NCBI GenBank assembly: GCA_947369165.1
Contig: CANBKJ010000015.1
Location: forward strand, 1-44,074
DNA from: an uncultured Lachnoclostridium sp.
Lineage (GTDB): Bacteria; Bacillota; Clostridia; Lachnospirales; Lachnospiraceae
DNA length: 44,074 bases
Reading direction: 5' to 3'
Below are positions 1-8,134 of the stretch, piece after piece. The notes below the pieces were generated by a model. That model was not told the DNA's origin and searched no databases. It saw only the letters and a program-made list of their open reading frames with translations. Both the position numbers and the translations under genes were made by a program. Position 1 is the first letter of the stretch; the number at the start of each line of letters is the position of its first letter.

Positions 1-92
1 ATAATTTTTCACAAAATTAATATATTTTTAATTTATTTCATTATTCGATTTGTATAAAACCCTTTACATTTTCTATTTTTTCCCGTAAAATA

Positions 93-121
93 TGTATATA
101 AATTTCGATTCGTGCTATAAT
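93..121 (+). promoter_or_regulatory. Extended -10 promoter for the small acidic protein gene
   Basis: A perfect TATAAT at 116-121 is preceded by TGC at 113-115, an extended -10 element. The hexamer 17 bases upstream (93-98, TGTATA) is a poor -35 match, so promoter activity would rest on the extended -10. The start codon at 150 is about 28 bases downstream. Position and motif are read from the sequence; activity is inferred. Confidence 0.5.
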
Positions 122-149
122 AAGCATGCGGACAGAAAGGACGATGAAT

Positions 150-422
150 ATGAAAAAATTTTTTAAATTTCTTTTGGGAGCAGGTGCTTTAATCGCTACT
201 ATAGGAGGCATCATGTATTTCCTGAAAAATGTTCTAATGAAAGATTATCTAGAGGACTATGACGATGACGATTTTGATAATGACCTTTACGATGAGGATG
301 ATGCCTCAGAGCAAAGAGATTATGTAACGATACATGTTCCGGAAACGGACTCCGACTCAGCAGAAGAGACACAGGAAGATGATCTATCTGCATTTGATTC
401 TACAGAGGAAGAATCCAACTGA
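150..422 (+). CDS. Small membrane-anchored acidic protein of unknown function
   Basis: I do not recognise this gene as a named family. Residues 1-3 are followed by a basic, aromatic start and a single hydrophobic helix (about residues 5-28). The rest is extremely acidic, with runs of Asp and Glu, so it is probably a single-pass membrane protein with a charged tail. The ATG at 150 is preferred over ATGs at 126 and 144 because the AGAAAGGA ribosome binding site (134-141) sits 8 bases upstream of it. The resulting protein is 90 residues. It is monocistronic, with its own extended -10 promoter and a strong terminator, and is convergent with pfkA. The overall shape recalls YtxH-like small membrane proteins, but that is only a resemblance. 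Confidence 0.65.
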   Translation: MKKFFKFLLGAGALIATIGGIMYFLKNVLMKDYLEDYDDDDFDNDLYDEDDASEQRDYVTIHVPETDSDSAEETQEDDLSAFDSTEEESN

Positions 423-452
423 TAACAAAATGGCAATAAGATAATTGATTAC

Positions 453-498
453 AAAAAACTCCCGACAGTTTTATAAAAAACTTCCGGGAGTTTTTTGT
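453..498. terminator. Bidirectional intrinsic terminator
   Basis: A 12-bp stem (453-464 with 485-496) encloses a 20-base loop. Its outer part is an A-run on the left and a T-run on the right, so it can end transcription from both sides: the plus-strand small gene and the minus-strand pfkA, which stops at 532. Confidence 0.85.
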
Positions 499-531
499 TT
501 CTATTTAACTCAGAACAGCATGGAATTTCTG

Positions 532-1509
532 CTATCTGGAAAGACGCATTGTCATGCTGAACAAATGCTCATCAATGTCCTTCGTCATGGCAAGAGCCTC
601 ATCAATATCATAGTGGCAAAAATGCCCATCTCGATAAGCTACTACCCGGTTTGTCTGGCCTTCCAGAAGGAGATCCACCGCCAGCGCTCCCATAGCGGAA
701 GCATAGACACGGTCACGGCAGGTGGGATTACCACCACGCTGAATATGACCGATCACCGTGGCACGGGTCTCGATTCCGGTAGCTTTTTCAATTCTCTCTG
801 CCATACCGTAGGAATCTCCGATTCCCTCCGCATTTACAATAATATGATGCTTTTTCCCGATCCTTCTCTTGGCCCGGATCTTCTCAATAATCTTTTTTTC
901 ATCGTTGTCATAGCGCTCCGGAATAAGAACGTACTCGGAACCATTGCTGATTCCACACCAGAGTGCAATGTGGCCTGCCGTCCGTCCCATAACCTCTATA
1001 ATACTGCAACGCTCATGTGACGCCGATGTATCCCGTACTTTGTCAATGGCTTCCATCGCCGTGTTGCAGGCAGTATCAAACCCAATGGTATATTCCGTAC
1101 AGGAAATATCAAGGTCGATGGTCCCTGGAACACCAATGGTATTGATCCCATTTTCTGAAAGCTTCTGGGCGCCGCGGAAAGAACCATCTCCACCGATCAC
1201 GACAATACCGTCAATGCCATGTTTGCGGCAGATATCTGCTGCTCTTTTTTGTCCTTCCGGCGTGGTCATTTCCTTGCAGCGGGATGTATAGAGAATCGTT
1301 CCTCCCTTCTGAACAATGTCCGATACACTCATCGTAGCCATATCTATGATATCTTCTTCCAGGAGCCCTGCATAACCGCGCTTGATTCCCTTTACCTCTA
1401 CCCCGCTGGCCAGACCAGACCGAACTACCGCACGTATTGCTGCGTTCATACCCGGTGCGTCTCCGCCGCTTGTTAATACTCCAATTGTTTTCACAGCCTT
1501 TTCTGACAT
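532..1509 (-). CDS. pfkA: ATP-dependent 6-phosphofructokinase
   Basis: It phosphorylates fructose 6-phosphate to fructose 1,6-bisphosphate, the committed step of glycolysis, in the cytoplasm. At 325 residues it is the usual bacterial length. Visible motifs are GGDAPGMN near residue 15, GGDGS at 106-110 and PGTIDLDI around 128-135, which carries the catalytic Asp, followed by the MGR motif. Gly in GGDGS and in PGTID marks the ATP-using type rather than the pyrophosphate type. The usual TIDND motif reads TIDLD here. The start at 1509 is chosen because the GGAGGAT ribosome binding site lies just upstream; the open frame extends further but without a better signal. It lies 96 bases after dnaE and is probably co-transcribed with it, ending at the shared terminator. 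Confidence 0.95.
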   Translation of the reverse strand: MSEKAVKTIGVLTSGGDAPGMNAAIRAVVRSGLASGVEVKGIKRGYAGLLEEDIIDMATMSVSDIVQKGGTILYTSRCKEMTTPEGQKRAADICRKHGIDGIVVIGGDGSFRGAQKLSENGINTIGVPGTIDLDISCTEYTIGFDTACNTAMEAIDKVRDTSASHERCSIIEVMGRTAGHIALWCGISNGSEYVLIPERYDNDEKKIIEKIRAKRRIGKKHHIIVNAEGIGDSYGMAERIEKATGIETRATVIGHIQRGGNPTCRDRVYASAMGALAVDLLLEGQTNRVVAYRDGHFCHYDIDEALAMTKDIDEHLFSMTMRLSR

Positions 1510-1605
1510 ATTATCCTCCATTCTTGCACTGCCACGAATAAACAGCTCTATATTATAATAAGTTTTTATTTTTAAAAAACGATATACATTTTTATTGTAC
1601 GACAT

Positions 1606-4600
1606 TTACAGACTTTTTTCAATACTCATTTGTACTACTTTTACATTCTCATGACCCATATCCACATAAAGTTTTTCCAGAAGTTCTGGGCACACTTTCG
1701 TCATGCGGCTGTTTGGCAGCTGCTTCTTTGCCCTCTCCTGGGAAAGATATATGATCACCGTATCCTGTCCGTCGTACTGCCCCAGCAACGAAAACAAAGT
1801 CTCCTCTATGCTGCGGTATGCCTCCCGGTCTGCAAACTGGAGCCAAAGCTGTTTGGGAATATCATCAAAGGGAATGATCTTCTGGCAGATCATCTTCGCC
1901 GGCTTGTCCTCCTCCACGGTGATCCGCCCTTTGACAAATACCTTTCGATCCGTCTCAAGCAGACTCCGGTATTTCTCATAATCCTTGGGAAATACGATGA
2001 TCTCTACAGTCCCCATCAGGTCCTCTATCATGATAAATGCCATCAGGCTGTTGGTCCGTGTGGTCTTTACCACTTTATCCACGATCATTCCGCCGACCAC
2101 GGCCGTCTCATTGTCCTTCACCTTCGGGGCAGCCTCTCCCTCTGCCACGATAAAATCTGCCGTGGTCCGGGTAATATTTTTCTCCATCACCGGAATATAA
2201 TCCTCCAGTGGATGGCCGCTGATATAGACCCCAAGAACCTCTTTTTCAAAACCCAGGATCATCTCTTTATCATATTCCCCCACCTCTGGCAGTTTCGTCT
2301 CCAGCTCTTCTTTTTCTTCTTCCCCGGCAAAATCAAAGAGAGACATCTGTCCGGTCATGGTCACTTTCTTTTCCTGGCTTATGCCGTCCAATATACCGGC
2401 ATAAGCGCACATTTTCTGTTTTCTGGTGCCTTCTAAGCAGTCCAGTGCTCCCGCCTTGATAAAACTTTCCAAAGCCCTCTTATTCACCGCCTTACCGTTC
2501 ATACGGCTGCAGAAATCCTTAAGAGATAGAAAAGCTCCCCCAGCCCTTCTCTCCTCTACGATGGCATCGATAATTGGTTTTCCCACACTCTTAATCGCCG
2601 CCAGCCCATATCGGATCCCCGTCTCAGAAGGCGTAAATCTTGCTTCCCCCTCGTTGATATCCGGAGGCAGAATCTCGATGCCCATCTGCCGGCAGGTCAG
2701 GGTGTACTCGGTGATCTTCCCTGTAAAATCCATGACAGAAGTGAGCAGCGCCGCCATAAATTCTCTGGGATAATAATATTTCAGATAGGCTGTCTGGTAA
2801 GATACCACCGCATATGCCGCCGCATGGGATTTATTAAAGGCATACTTGGCAAAATCCGTCATGTCATCGTAGATCTTCCTCGCTACCTCCTCTGAAATCC
2901 CGCGGTGAATACAGCCCTCCACACCTTCCTCTTCATTGCCATAGATAAAGTTATTTTTTTCCTTCTCCATCACCGATGCCTTCTTTTTGGACATGGCCCG
3001 GCGCACCAGATCACTCCGTCCATAGCTGTAGCCCGCCAGCTCCCTGACGATCTGCATGACCTGCTCCTGATAGACGATACATCCGTAAGTGGGAGACAAT
3101 ATAGGCTCCAGCTCCGGACAGTCATATACGATATTGTTCTTATCGTTCTTCCCTGCTACATACTTCGGAATAAAATCCATCGGCCCCGGACGGTACAAAG
3201 AGATGCCTGCGATAATGTCTTCCAGGGATTCCGGTTTCAGCTCTTTCATAAAGCTCTTCATACCAGCACTCTCCAGCTGAAACACCCCTTCTGTTTTTCC
3301 TGCTGATATCATCTCAAAGACATTGTGGTCATCATAGCTGATATCATCCAGAGAAATTTTTCCATCGATGGCATTTTTGATCACTGTCAGGTTCCTCAGC
3401 CCCAGAAAGTCCATCTTCAAAAGCCCCAGTTCTTCCAGAGTGACCATTGTATACTGTGTCGTTATCGTTCCGTCTGCCGCGCGGGAAACCGGCACAAAAT
3501 CATCCACCTCGTTGGGACTGATCACTACGCCGGCGGCATGGATCGAAGTATGTCTCGGAAGCCCTTCCAGACGCAGGGACATATCAATCAATTTCTTTAC
3601 TCCTTCATCTGAATCATACATCTGCTTCAGTTCCGGATTCATTTTCAGCGCCTTGCTGATGGTGATCCCCAGTTCCATGGGTACCGCCTTTGCCACGCTG
3701 TCCACATAAGCATAGGGCATGTCCAGCACACGTCCCACATCCCGGATCACCATCCGGGCAGCCATCGTACCGAAGGTAACGATCTGCACCACCCGGTCCT
3801 CACCATATTTTTCCGTCACATAATCAATCACTTCCTGGCGTCTCTCCACACAAAAATCAATGTCGATGTCAGGCATCGTGACACGCTCTGGATTCAAAAA
3901 CCGCTCAAACAGGAGATTGTACTTGATCGGATCAATGATATCTGTGATCTCCAGACAATAGGCGACGATACTCCCTGCCGCCGATCCCCTTCCCGGTCCC
4001 ACCGGGATTCCATGATCTTTAGCATATTTGATAAAATCCCATACGATGAGAAAATAATCTACAAATCCCATATTTACAATGGTATCCAGTTCATATTCCA
4101 GTCGGGCTCTTAATTCATCCATGTTATACCCACTGCTGCCATACCGCTTTTCCAGTCCCTCTGCGCACAGCTTTCTCAGATATCCTTCCGCCTCATATCC
4201 CTCCGGCACATCAAACTTCGGCAGTTTATAATTGCCAAACTCGATCTCCACATGGCAGCGCTGTGCGATCTTATATGTATTTTCCAACGCCTCCTTTGCA
4301 TAAGGAAACAGCTCCGCCATCTGCTCCGGGGATTTCAGGAAGTACTGACCCCCGTCATAGCGCATGCGGTTCTCGTCACTAACCTTTTTTCCCGTCTGAA
4401 TACATAGAAGAATATCGTGGGCCTCCACGTCTGTCTCATAGATGTAATGAAGGTCATTGGTCGCCACCAGTTCGATGCCTGTCTCCTCATGCATGCGGAG
4501 AAGTCCCTGATTCACTGTCTGCTGTGGGGAAAGACCGTGATCCTGCAGCTCCAGGAAAAAATTTCCTTCCCCAAATATACCCTGCAATTCCAGCGCCTCT

Positions 4601-5070
4601 GCCTTTGCCTCCTCATAGAGCCCCTTTACCAGTTTGGAAGCCACTGCCCCGGCCAGGCAGGCGCTAAGGGCAATAATTCCCTCATGATATCGGCTCAGCA
4701 CCTCATAATCCACTCTCGGTTTATAATAAAAGCCCTCGGTAAATCCCTTGGATACGATCTTCATCAGATTCTTATAACCAGTATCATTTTCCGCCAGAAG
4801 TACAAGATGATTGTAGCGTTCCTCTCCCTGATTATTCTCCCGGTCAAATCTGGAACCCGGCGCCACATACACTTCACAGCCTATAATGGGTCGAATCCCC
4901 GCCTCTTTGGCTGCCCGGTAAAAATCAATCACCCCATACATCACTCCGTGATCTGTGATGGCGATGCTGTCCATTCCCAGCTCCTTCGTTCTCGCCACCA
5001 GTTCCTTGATCTTACTGGCGCCATCCAGCAGACTATATTCAGTATGAACATGAAGATGCGTAAAATTCAT
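1606..5070 (-). CDS. dnaE: DNA polymerase III alpha subunit, DnaE type
   Basis: Replicative DNA polymerase catalytic subunit. The 1154-residue protein starts with a PHP domain (HLHVHTEYS, residues 5-13) and continues into the C-family polymerase core. The acidic motif PDIDIDF at 400-406 carries catalytic aspartates, and the GPGRGSAAGS motif is near 358-367. The C-terminal third holds the helix-hairpin-helix region and an OB-fold (around residue 990 onward). No proofreading exonuclease insert is present, so this is DnaE and not PolC; low-GC Firmicutes normally carry PolC separately. The ATG has an AAAGGATGG ribosome binding site. The gene follows the hairpin after the crh-like gene and precedes pfkA. 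Confidence 0.96.
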   Translation of the reverse strand: MNFTHLHVHTEYSLLDGASKIKELVARTKELGMDSIAITDHGVMYGVIDFYRAAKEAGIRPIIGCEVYVAPGSRFDRENNQGEERYNHLVLLAENDTGYKNLMKIVSKGFTEGFYYKPRVDYEVLSRYHEGIIALSACLAGAVASKLVKGLYEEAKAEALELQGIFGEGNFFLELQDHGLSPQQTVNQGLLRMHEETGIELVATNDLHYIYETDVEAHDILLCIQTGKKVSDENRMRYDGGQYFLKSPEQMAELFPYAKEALENTYKIAQRCHVEIEFGNYKLPKFDVPEGYEAEGYLRKLCAEGLEKRYGSSGYNMDELRARLEYELDTIVNMGFVDYFLIVWDFIKYAKDHGIPVGPGRGSAAGSIVAYCLEITDIIDPIKYNLLFERFLNPERVTMPDIDIDFCVERRQEVIDYVTEKYGEDRVVQIVTFGTMAARMVIRDVGRVLDMPYAYVDSVAKAVPMELGITISKALKMNPELKQMYDSDEGVKKLIDMSLRLEGLPRHTSIHAAGVVISPNEVDDFVPVSRAADGTITTQYTMVTLEELGLLKMDFLGLRNLTVIKNAIDGKISLDDISYDDHNVFEMISAGKTEGVFQLESAGMKSFMKELKPESLEDIIAGISLYRPGPMDFIPKYVAGKNDKNNIVYDCPELEPILSPTYGCIVYQEQVMQIVRELAGYSYGRSDLVRRAMSKKKASVMEKEKNNFIYGNEEEGVEGCIHRGISEEVARKIYDDMTDFAKYAFNKSHAAAYAVVSYQTAYLKYYYPREFMAALLTSVMDFTGKITEYTLTCRQMGIEILPPDINEGEARFTPSETGIRYGLAAIKSVGKPIIDAIVEERRAGGAFLSLKDFCSRMNGKAVNKRALESFIKAGALDCLEGTRKQKMCAYAGILDGISQEKKVTMTGQMSLFDFAGEEEKEELETKLPEVGEYDKEMILGFEKEVLGVYISGHPLEDYIPVMEKNITRTTADFIVAEGEAAPKVKDNETAVVGGMIVDKVVKTTRTNSLMAFIMIEDLMGTVEIIVFPKDYEKYRSLLETDRKVFVKGRITVEEDKPAKMICQKIIPFDDIPKQLWLQFADREAYRSIEETLFSLLGQYDGQDTVIIYLSQERAKKQLPNSRMTKVCPELLEKLYVDMGHENVKVVQMSIEKSL

Positions 5071-5092
5071 TGTTCCATCCTTTCCTAGTAAA

Positions 5093-5127
5093 ATACACCT
5101 TTCCGAACTTCCTGCGGAAAGGTGTAT
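5093..5127 (-). terminator. Hairpin between crh-like gene and dnaE, terminator or attenuator
   Basis: A perfect 13-bp stem (5093-5105 with 5115-5127) has a 9-base loop. On the minus strand it is followed only by TTTTA, a short T-run. It may therefore terminate incompletely and set the level of dnaE relative to the upstream genes. Confidence 0.65.
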
Positions 5128-5138
5128 CTTTTTCTTAA

Positions 5139-5390
5139 TTATTTGCCAAGCAGATACTGCTCAATACTGTACATGGCATCCTTTTCGTCTTCTCCCTCGA
5201 TCTCTACATCAAGACTCTGCCCCATGGAAAGTCCCAGGGTCATCATTCCCATAATGCTCTTTGCATTCACCGTCTTGCTGTTCTGTCTGATGCTGACCCG
5301 GCTCTGATACTGGCTTGCGATCTGTACCAGCTTCGCAATCGGTCTGGCTCCAGCCTCAGCAAGATTTACTTCTACATTTTTTTCTATCAT
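5139..5390 (-). CDS. crh: Crh-like HPr family protein lacking the PTS histidine
   Basis: An HPr-fold regulatory protein of 83 residues. The region around the regulatory serine is fully conserved (NAKSIMG, Ser at residue 45, equivalent to Ser46), so HprK should be able to phosphorylate it. The active-site loop that in HPr reads GLHARP is EAGARP here (residues 12-17): one residue is missing and Gly stands in place of His15. It therefore cannot pass phosphate in the phosphotransferase system. Bacillus Crh likewise replaces this His (with Gln) and acts with CcpA in catabolite repression. Position supports the name: in Bacillus subtilis, crh follows rapZ, yvcK and whiA, and here it follows rapZ and whiA. 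The start at 5390 has a GGAGGAT ribosome binding site. The family is certain; the Crh role is inferred. Confidence 0.85.
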   Translation of the reverse strand: MIEKNVEVNLAEAGARPIAKLVQIASQYQSRVSIRQNSKTVNAKSIMGMMTLGLSMGQSLDVEIEGEDEKDAMYSIEQYLLGK

Positions 5391-5429
5391 TTTTATCCTC
5401 CAAGCTGCCACATGATCCATATGGCTATT

Positions 5430-6356
5430 TTAATTGAGATCACGGTTTCTAAGATTTTCCGCTATCTCACTCAGTTTGCGCAGACGATGGTTCACACCCG
5501 ATTTTCCAATCGGGGGAACAAGCATCTCACCAAGTTCTTTCAGCGATACTTCTGCATGTTCCAGTCGAAGGTTTGCGATTTGTGCCAATCCCTTAGGTAG
5601 TGTTCCAAACCCGGAAGTATCCTTAATGTATTGTATGTCTTCGATCTGTCTGGTAGCCGCAGAAACTGTTTTTTTGATGTTGGCAGTCTCACAGTTTACT
5701 TTGCGGTTAATGGAATTGCGCATTTCCTTTAATATGCGTACATTTTCAAATTCCATAAGCGCCACATGTGCCTCCATGACATTTAGAAGGTCTACAATAC
5801 GTGCCCCCTCTTTTAAATATACAATATAGTTTTTCTTTCTCTCTACAATTTTGGCCTCGATGGAGAAACTCAAAAGAAGCCTTACCACCTCTCGTGCCTT
5901 GCCCAGGTTGTCTAACGCGATCTCAAGATGATATCCCCTGCCCGGATCTGTAATGGACCCGCAGGCTAAAAATAATCCTCGTAGAAAAGCTCTTCTGCAG
6001 CAATTCCTTTGAACGATCAGCTCGTGAACCAGCAGCTTTCCTTCCAGCAATTTCAGAGCTTTAAAAAAAGTCAACGCATCCTCTGGATCCAAAAGATAGA
6101 TCAGATACTGATGACCTCTAACTGACATTTCAGTATGAAAATGAAATGCTTTCTTAATTAAGATAGAATATTTTTTCGCTACTGTCAAGTTCTCAGTGAC
6201 AAATTTCGCAGAAAAGTTTTGTTTTCCGTCAAAATCTGTCCCGGACACCAGCTGACCGCAGCAGGAAAACAGCGCCGCCAGCTCAGCGATCTGACAATGT
6301 CTCGCCCGGCTGACATGGACACCAAGCTCTTCTTTTACTTTTCCGGAAAACGACAT
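5430..6356 (-). CDS. whiA: DNA-binding protein WhiA
   Basis: The WhiA family is nearly universal in Gram-positive bacteria. It combines a degenerate LAGLIDADG homing-endonuclease-like domain (about residues 1-215 here) with a C-terminal helix-turn-helix, seen in the conserved stretch ending in GKSGVNHRLRKL near residues 282-293. In Streptomyces it controls sporulation genes; in Bacillus it affects division and chromosome segregation. Its length of 308 residues is typical. The start overlaps the end of rapZ by 22 bases, so translation is probably coupled. The yvcK gene usually found between rapZ and whiA in Firmicutes is absent. The crh-like gene follows 39 bases later. Confidence 0.95.
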   Translation of the reverse strand: MSFSGKVKEELGVHVSRARHCQIAELAALFSCCGQLVSGTDFDGKQNFSAKFVTENLTVAKKYSILIKKAFHFHTEMSVRGHQYLIYLLDPEDALTFFKALKLLEGKLLVHELIVQRNCCRRAFLRGLFLACGSITDPGRGYHLEIALDNLGKAREVVRLLLSFSIEAKIVERKKNYIVYLKEGARIVDLLNVMEAHVALMEFENVRILKEMRNSINRKVNCETANIKKTVSAATRQIEDIQYIKDTSGFGTLPKGLAQIANLRLEHAEVSLKELGEMLVPPIGKSGVNHRLRKLSEIAENLRNRDLN

Positions 6357-7228
6357 AAATTCCTCAACCTGTCCTTCTCTATATCTCTATGCTCTTTCTT
6401 ACATCCATATTCGGATTTTTCAAACTCTTTATAAACAGCATTGGTCAGCGTTACCGATCGGTGTTTTCCACCGGTACAGCCGATGGCGATCACCAACTGA
6501 TTCTTTCCTTCTATAATATAATTGGGAATGAGAAAATCCAGCATGTCTTTTAATTTCTGCAAAAATTCCCCGGCATTGGGAGATTTCATGACATAATCGT
6601 ATACCTCCGCATCATTTCCGGTCAAAGGCTTTAATTCATCGATGTAAAATGGATTCGGCAGGAATCTCACGTCAAAGACCAGATCGGCATCCGTCGGTAT
6701 CCCGTACTTAAATCCAAAGGAGACAAAAGTAAGATAAAAGTTACAATATTCCCCTTCATTTACGAAAACCCGCTCCAACTCCTGCTTTAAATCCCGAATC
6801 AATAAAGTACTGGTGTCTATGATGTAATCCGCACTGCTCTTTAATTCGATCAGAAGCTCCCGTTCCGCCTCAATTCCTGAGTCAATTCGTCCTCCCTTTG
6901 CCAGCGGATGAAGACGTCTCGTCTCTTTATAACGTTTTACAAGCACCGCAGTACTTGCCTCGAAGAACAGAATCTCAAACTGATTGCCCCCGCGCCTCAA
7001 TTCCCGGAGCACGCTGGCGGTCTCTCGCAGGGCCTCTTCCCCCACGCGGATATCCAGACCAAGCGCTACCTTTTGAATCTGCTCGCTGGAATCCTCTGTC
7101 AGCTGCATAAAGGTAGGAAGCAGGGACACAGGAAGATTGTCCACACAAAAATAGCCGCCATCCTCCAGAATCCGCATCGCTGAAGACCTTCCGGCACCAC
7201 TCATCCCTGTTACAATGACAAAACGCAT
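6335..7228 (-). CDS. rapZ: RNase adapter / nucleotide-binding protein RapZ (YvcJ)
   Basis: A P-loop protein that binds ATP/GTP. In Escherichia coli it guides RNase E to the small RNA GlmZ and so controls amino-sugar synthesis; in Bacillus the homologue YvcJ is linked to competence. The 297-residue protein has a Walker A motif GMSGAGRS at residues 8-15, the DNLP motif near 34, and the conserved C-terminal GCTGGKHRS motif. It lies 18 bases downstream of murB, and its end overlaps the start of whiA. RNase E is generally absent from this kind of bacterium, so the molecular role here is not given by the family name. Confidence 0.94.
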   Translation of the reverse strand: MRFVIVTGMSGAGRSSAMRILEDGGYFCVDNLPVSLLPTFMQLTEDSSEQIQKVALGLDIRVGEEALRETASVLRELRRGGNQFEILFFEASTAVLVKRYKETRRLHPLAKGGRIDSGIEAERELLIELKSSADYIIDTSTLLIRDLKQELERVFVNEGEYCNFYLTFVSFGFKYGIPTDADLVFDVRFLPNPFYIDELKPLTGNDAEVYDYVMKSPNAGEFLQKLKDMLDFLIPNYIIEGKNQLVIAIGCTGGKHRSVTLTNAVYKEFEKSEYGCKKEHRDIEKDRLRNLCRFPEK

Positions 7229-7246
7229 AACTTCCTCCTTTCTGGC

Positions 7247-8110
7247 TCACCGGATAATTTTTACTTCCGGTTCCAGCTTTACACCGGAACTTTCCAGTAC
7301 TTTTTTCTGTACGTCACAGATCACAGTGAGAACCTCTTTGGCTGTGGCATGTCCCCGGTTGACCACAAATCCACAGTGTTTTTCCGATACCTGGGCATCC
7401 CCGACGCGATACCCCCTCAATCCGGCATCCTCGATCAGTTTTCCCGCAAAATGCCCCTCCGGACGCTTAAATGTACTCCCGGCACTGGCAAACTCCAGAG
7501 GCTGTTTCTCCCGCCGTTTTGCGTTCAGTTCCTTCATTTTCTCTCGAATCTCTCCGGAATCCCCCGTGTCAAACTGAAACTCCGCCTCTAAGACCAGATC
7601 GCCCCGTCTCTGGATCACACTGGTACGATAGCCCAGTTCCAGCTGTTCCCGGTCCAGTGTGGATTCATTTCCCGCGGAATCCATCACTCTGGCACTTACG
7701 ATACAGTCCTTGATCTCTCCACCGTAAGCACCTGCATTCATCACCACGGCACCGCCCAAAGTGCCCGGAATCCCTCCGGCAAATTCAAACCCTGTCAGAG
7801 AGTGTCTCGCCGCCTCACTGGCGATGGCGCTTAATAAAGCTCCCGCCTGTGCGCGGATCTTTCCAGGTTCGCAATATTCGATCTGATTCATGCCGCTGCC
7901 GATCTCAATAACAACACCATCATACCCTTCATCCGGAAATAACACATTACTTCCTCTGCCAATGGTAATAAAAGGAAGCCCCCGCTCTTTGGCAAAACAG
8001 ATTCCTTCCCTTATCTCCTCTGCATTTTCCGGAATCATATAAAAAGAAGCTGACCCTCCGATCCGAAAGGTGGTATGGGCACTCAGCGGTTCCTGTTCAA
8101 GTATACGCAT
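7247..8110 (-). CDS. murB: UDP-N-acetylenolpyruvoylglucosamine reductase MurB
   Basis: An FAD-dependent enzyme that reduces UDP-GlcNAc-enolpyruvate to UDP-MurNAc, an early cytoplasmic step of peptidoglycan synthesis. The protein begins close to the conserved HTTFRIGG motif (residues 12-19) of the FAD-binding domain. It carries the GRGSN motif and the GGIPGTLGGAVVMNAGAYGG core, and ends in the type II C-terminal domain with the active-site Ser in GSTFKRP. At 287 residues it is slightly short at the N-terminus, but an in-frame stop lies just upstream and an AGGAAGGGAAG ribosome binding site precedes the ATG, so the start is sound. It sits between the glucokinase and rapZ genes. Confidence 0.95.
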   Translation of the reverse strand: MRILEQEPLSAHTTFRIGGSASFYMIPENAEEIREGICFAKERGLPFITIGRGSNVLFPDEGYDGVVIEIGSGMNQIEYCEPGKIRAQAGALLSAIASEAARHSLTGFEFAGGIPGTLGGAVVMNAGAYGGEIKDCIVSARVMDSAGNESTLDREQLELGYRTSVIQRRGDLVLEAEFQFDTGDSGEIREKMKELNAKRREKQPLEFASAGSTFKRPEGHFAGKLIEDAGLRGYRVGDAQVSEKHCGFVVNRGHATAKEVLTVICDVQKKVLESSGVKLEPEVKIIR

Positions 8111-8134
8111 ACTGATCTTCCCTTCCTGTCTCTA

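Noticed and set aside
1630-2436. Plus-strand open frame of 268 codons
   Set aside because: It lies wholly antisense to dnaE, with no recognisable domain; shadow of a conserved gene.
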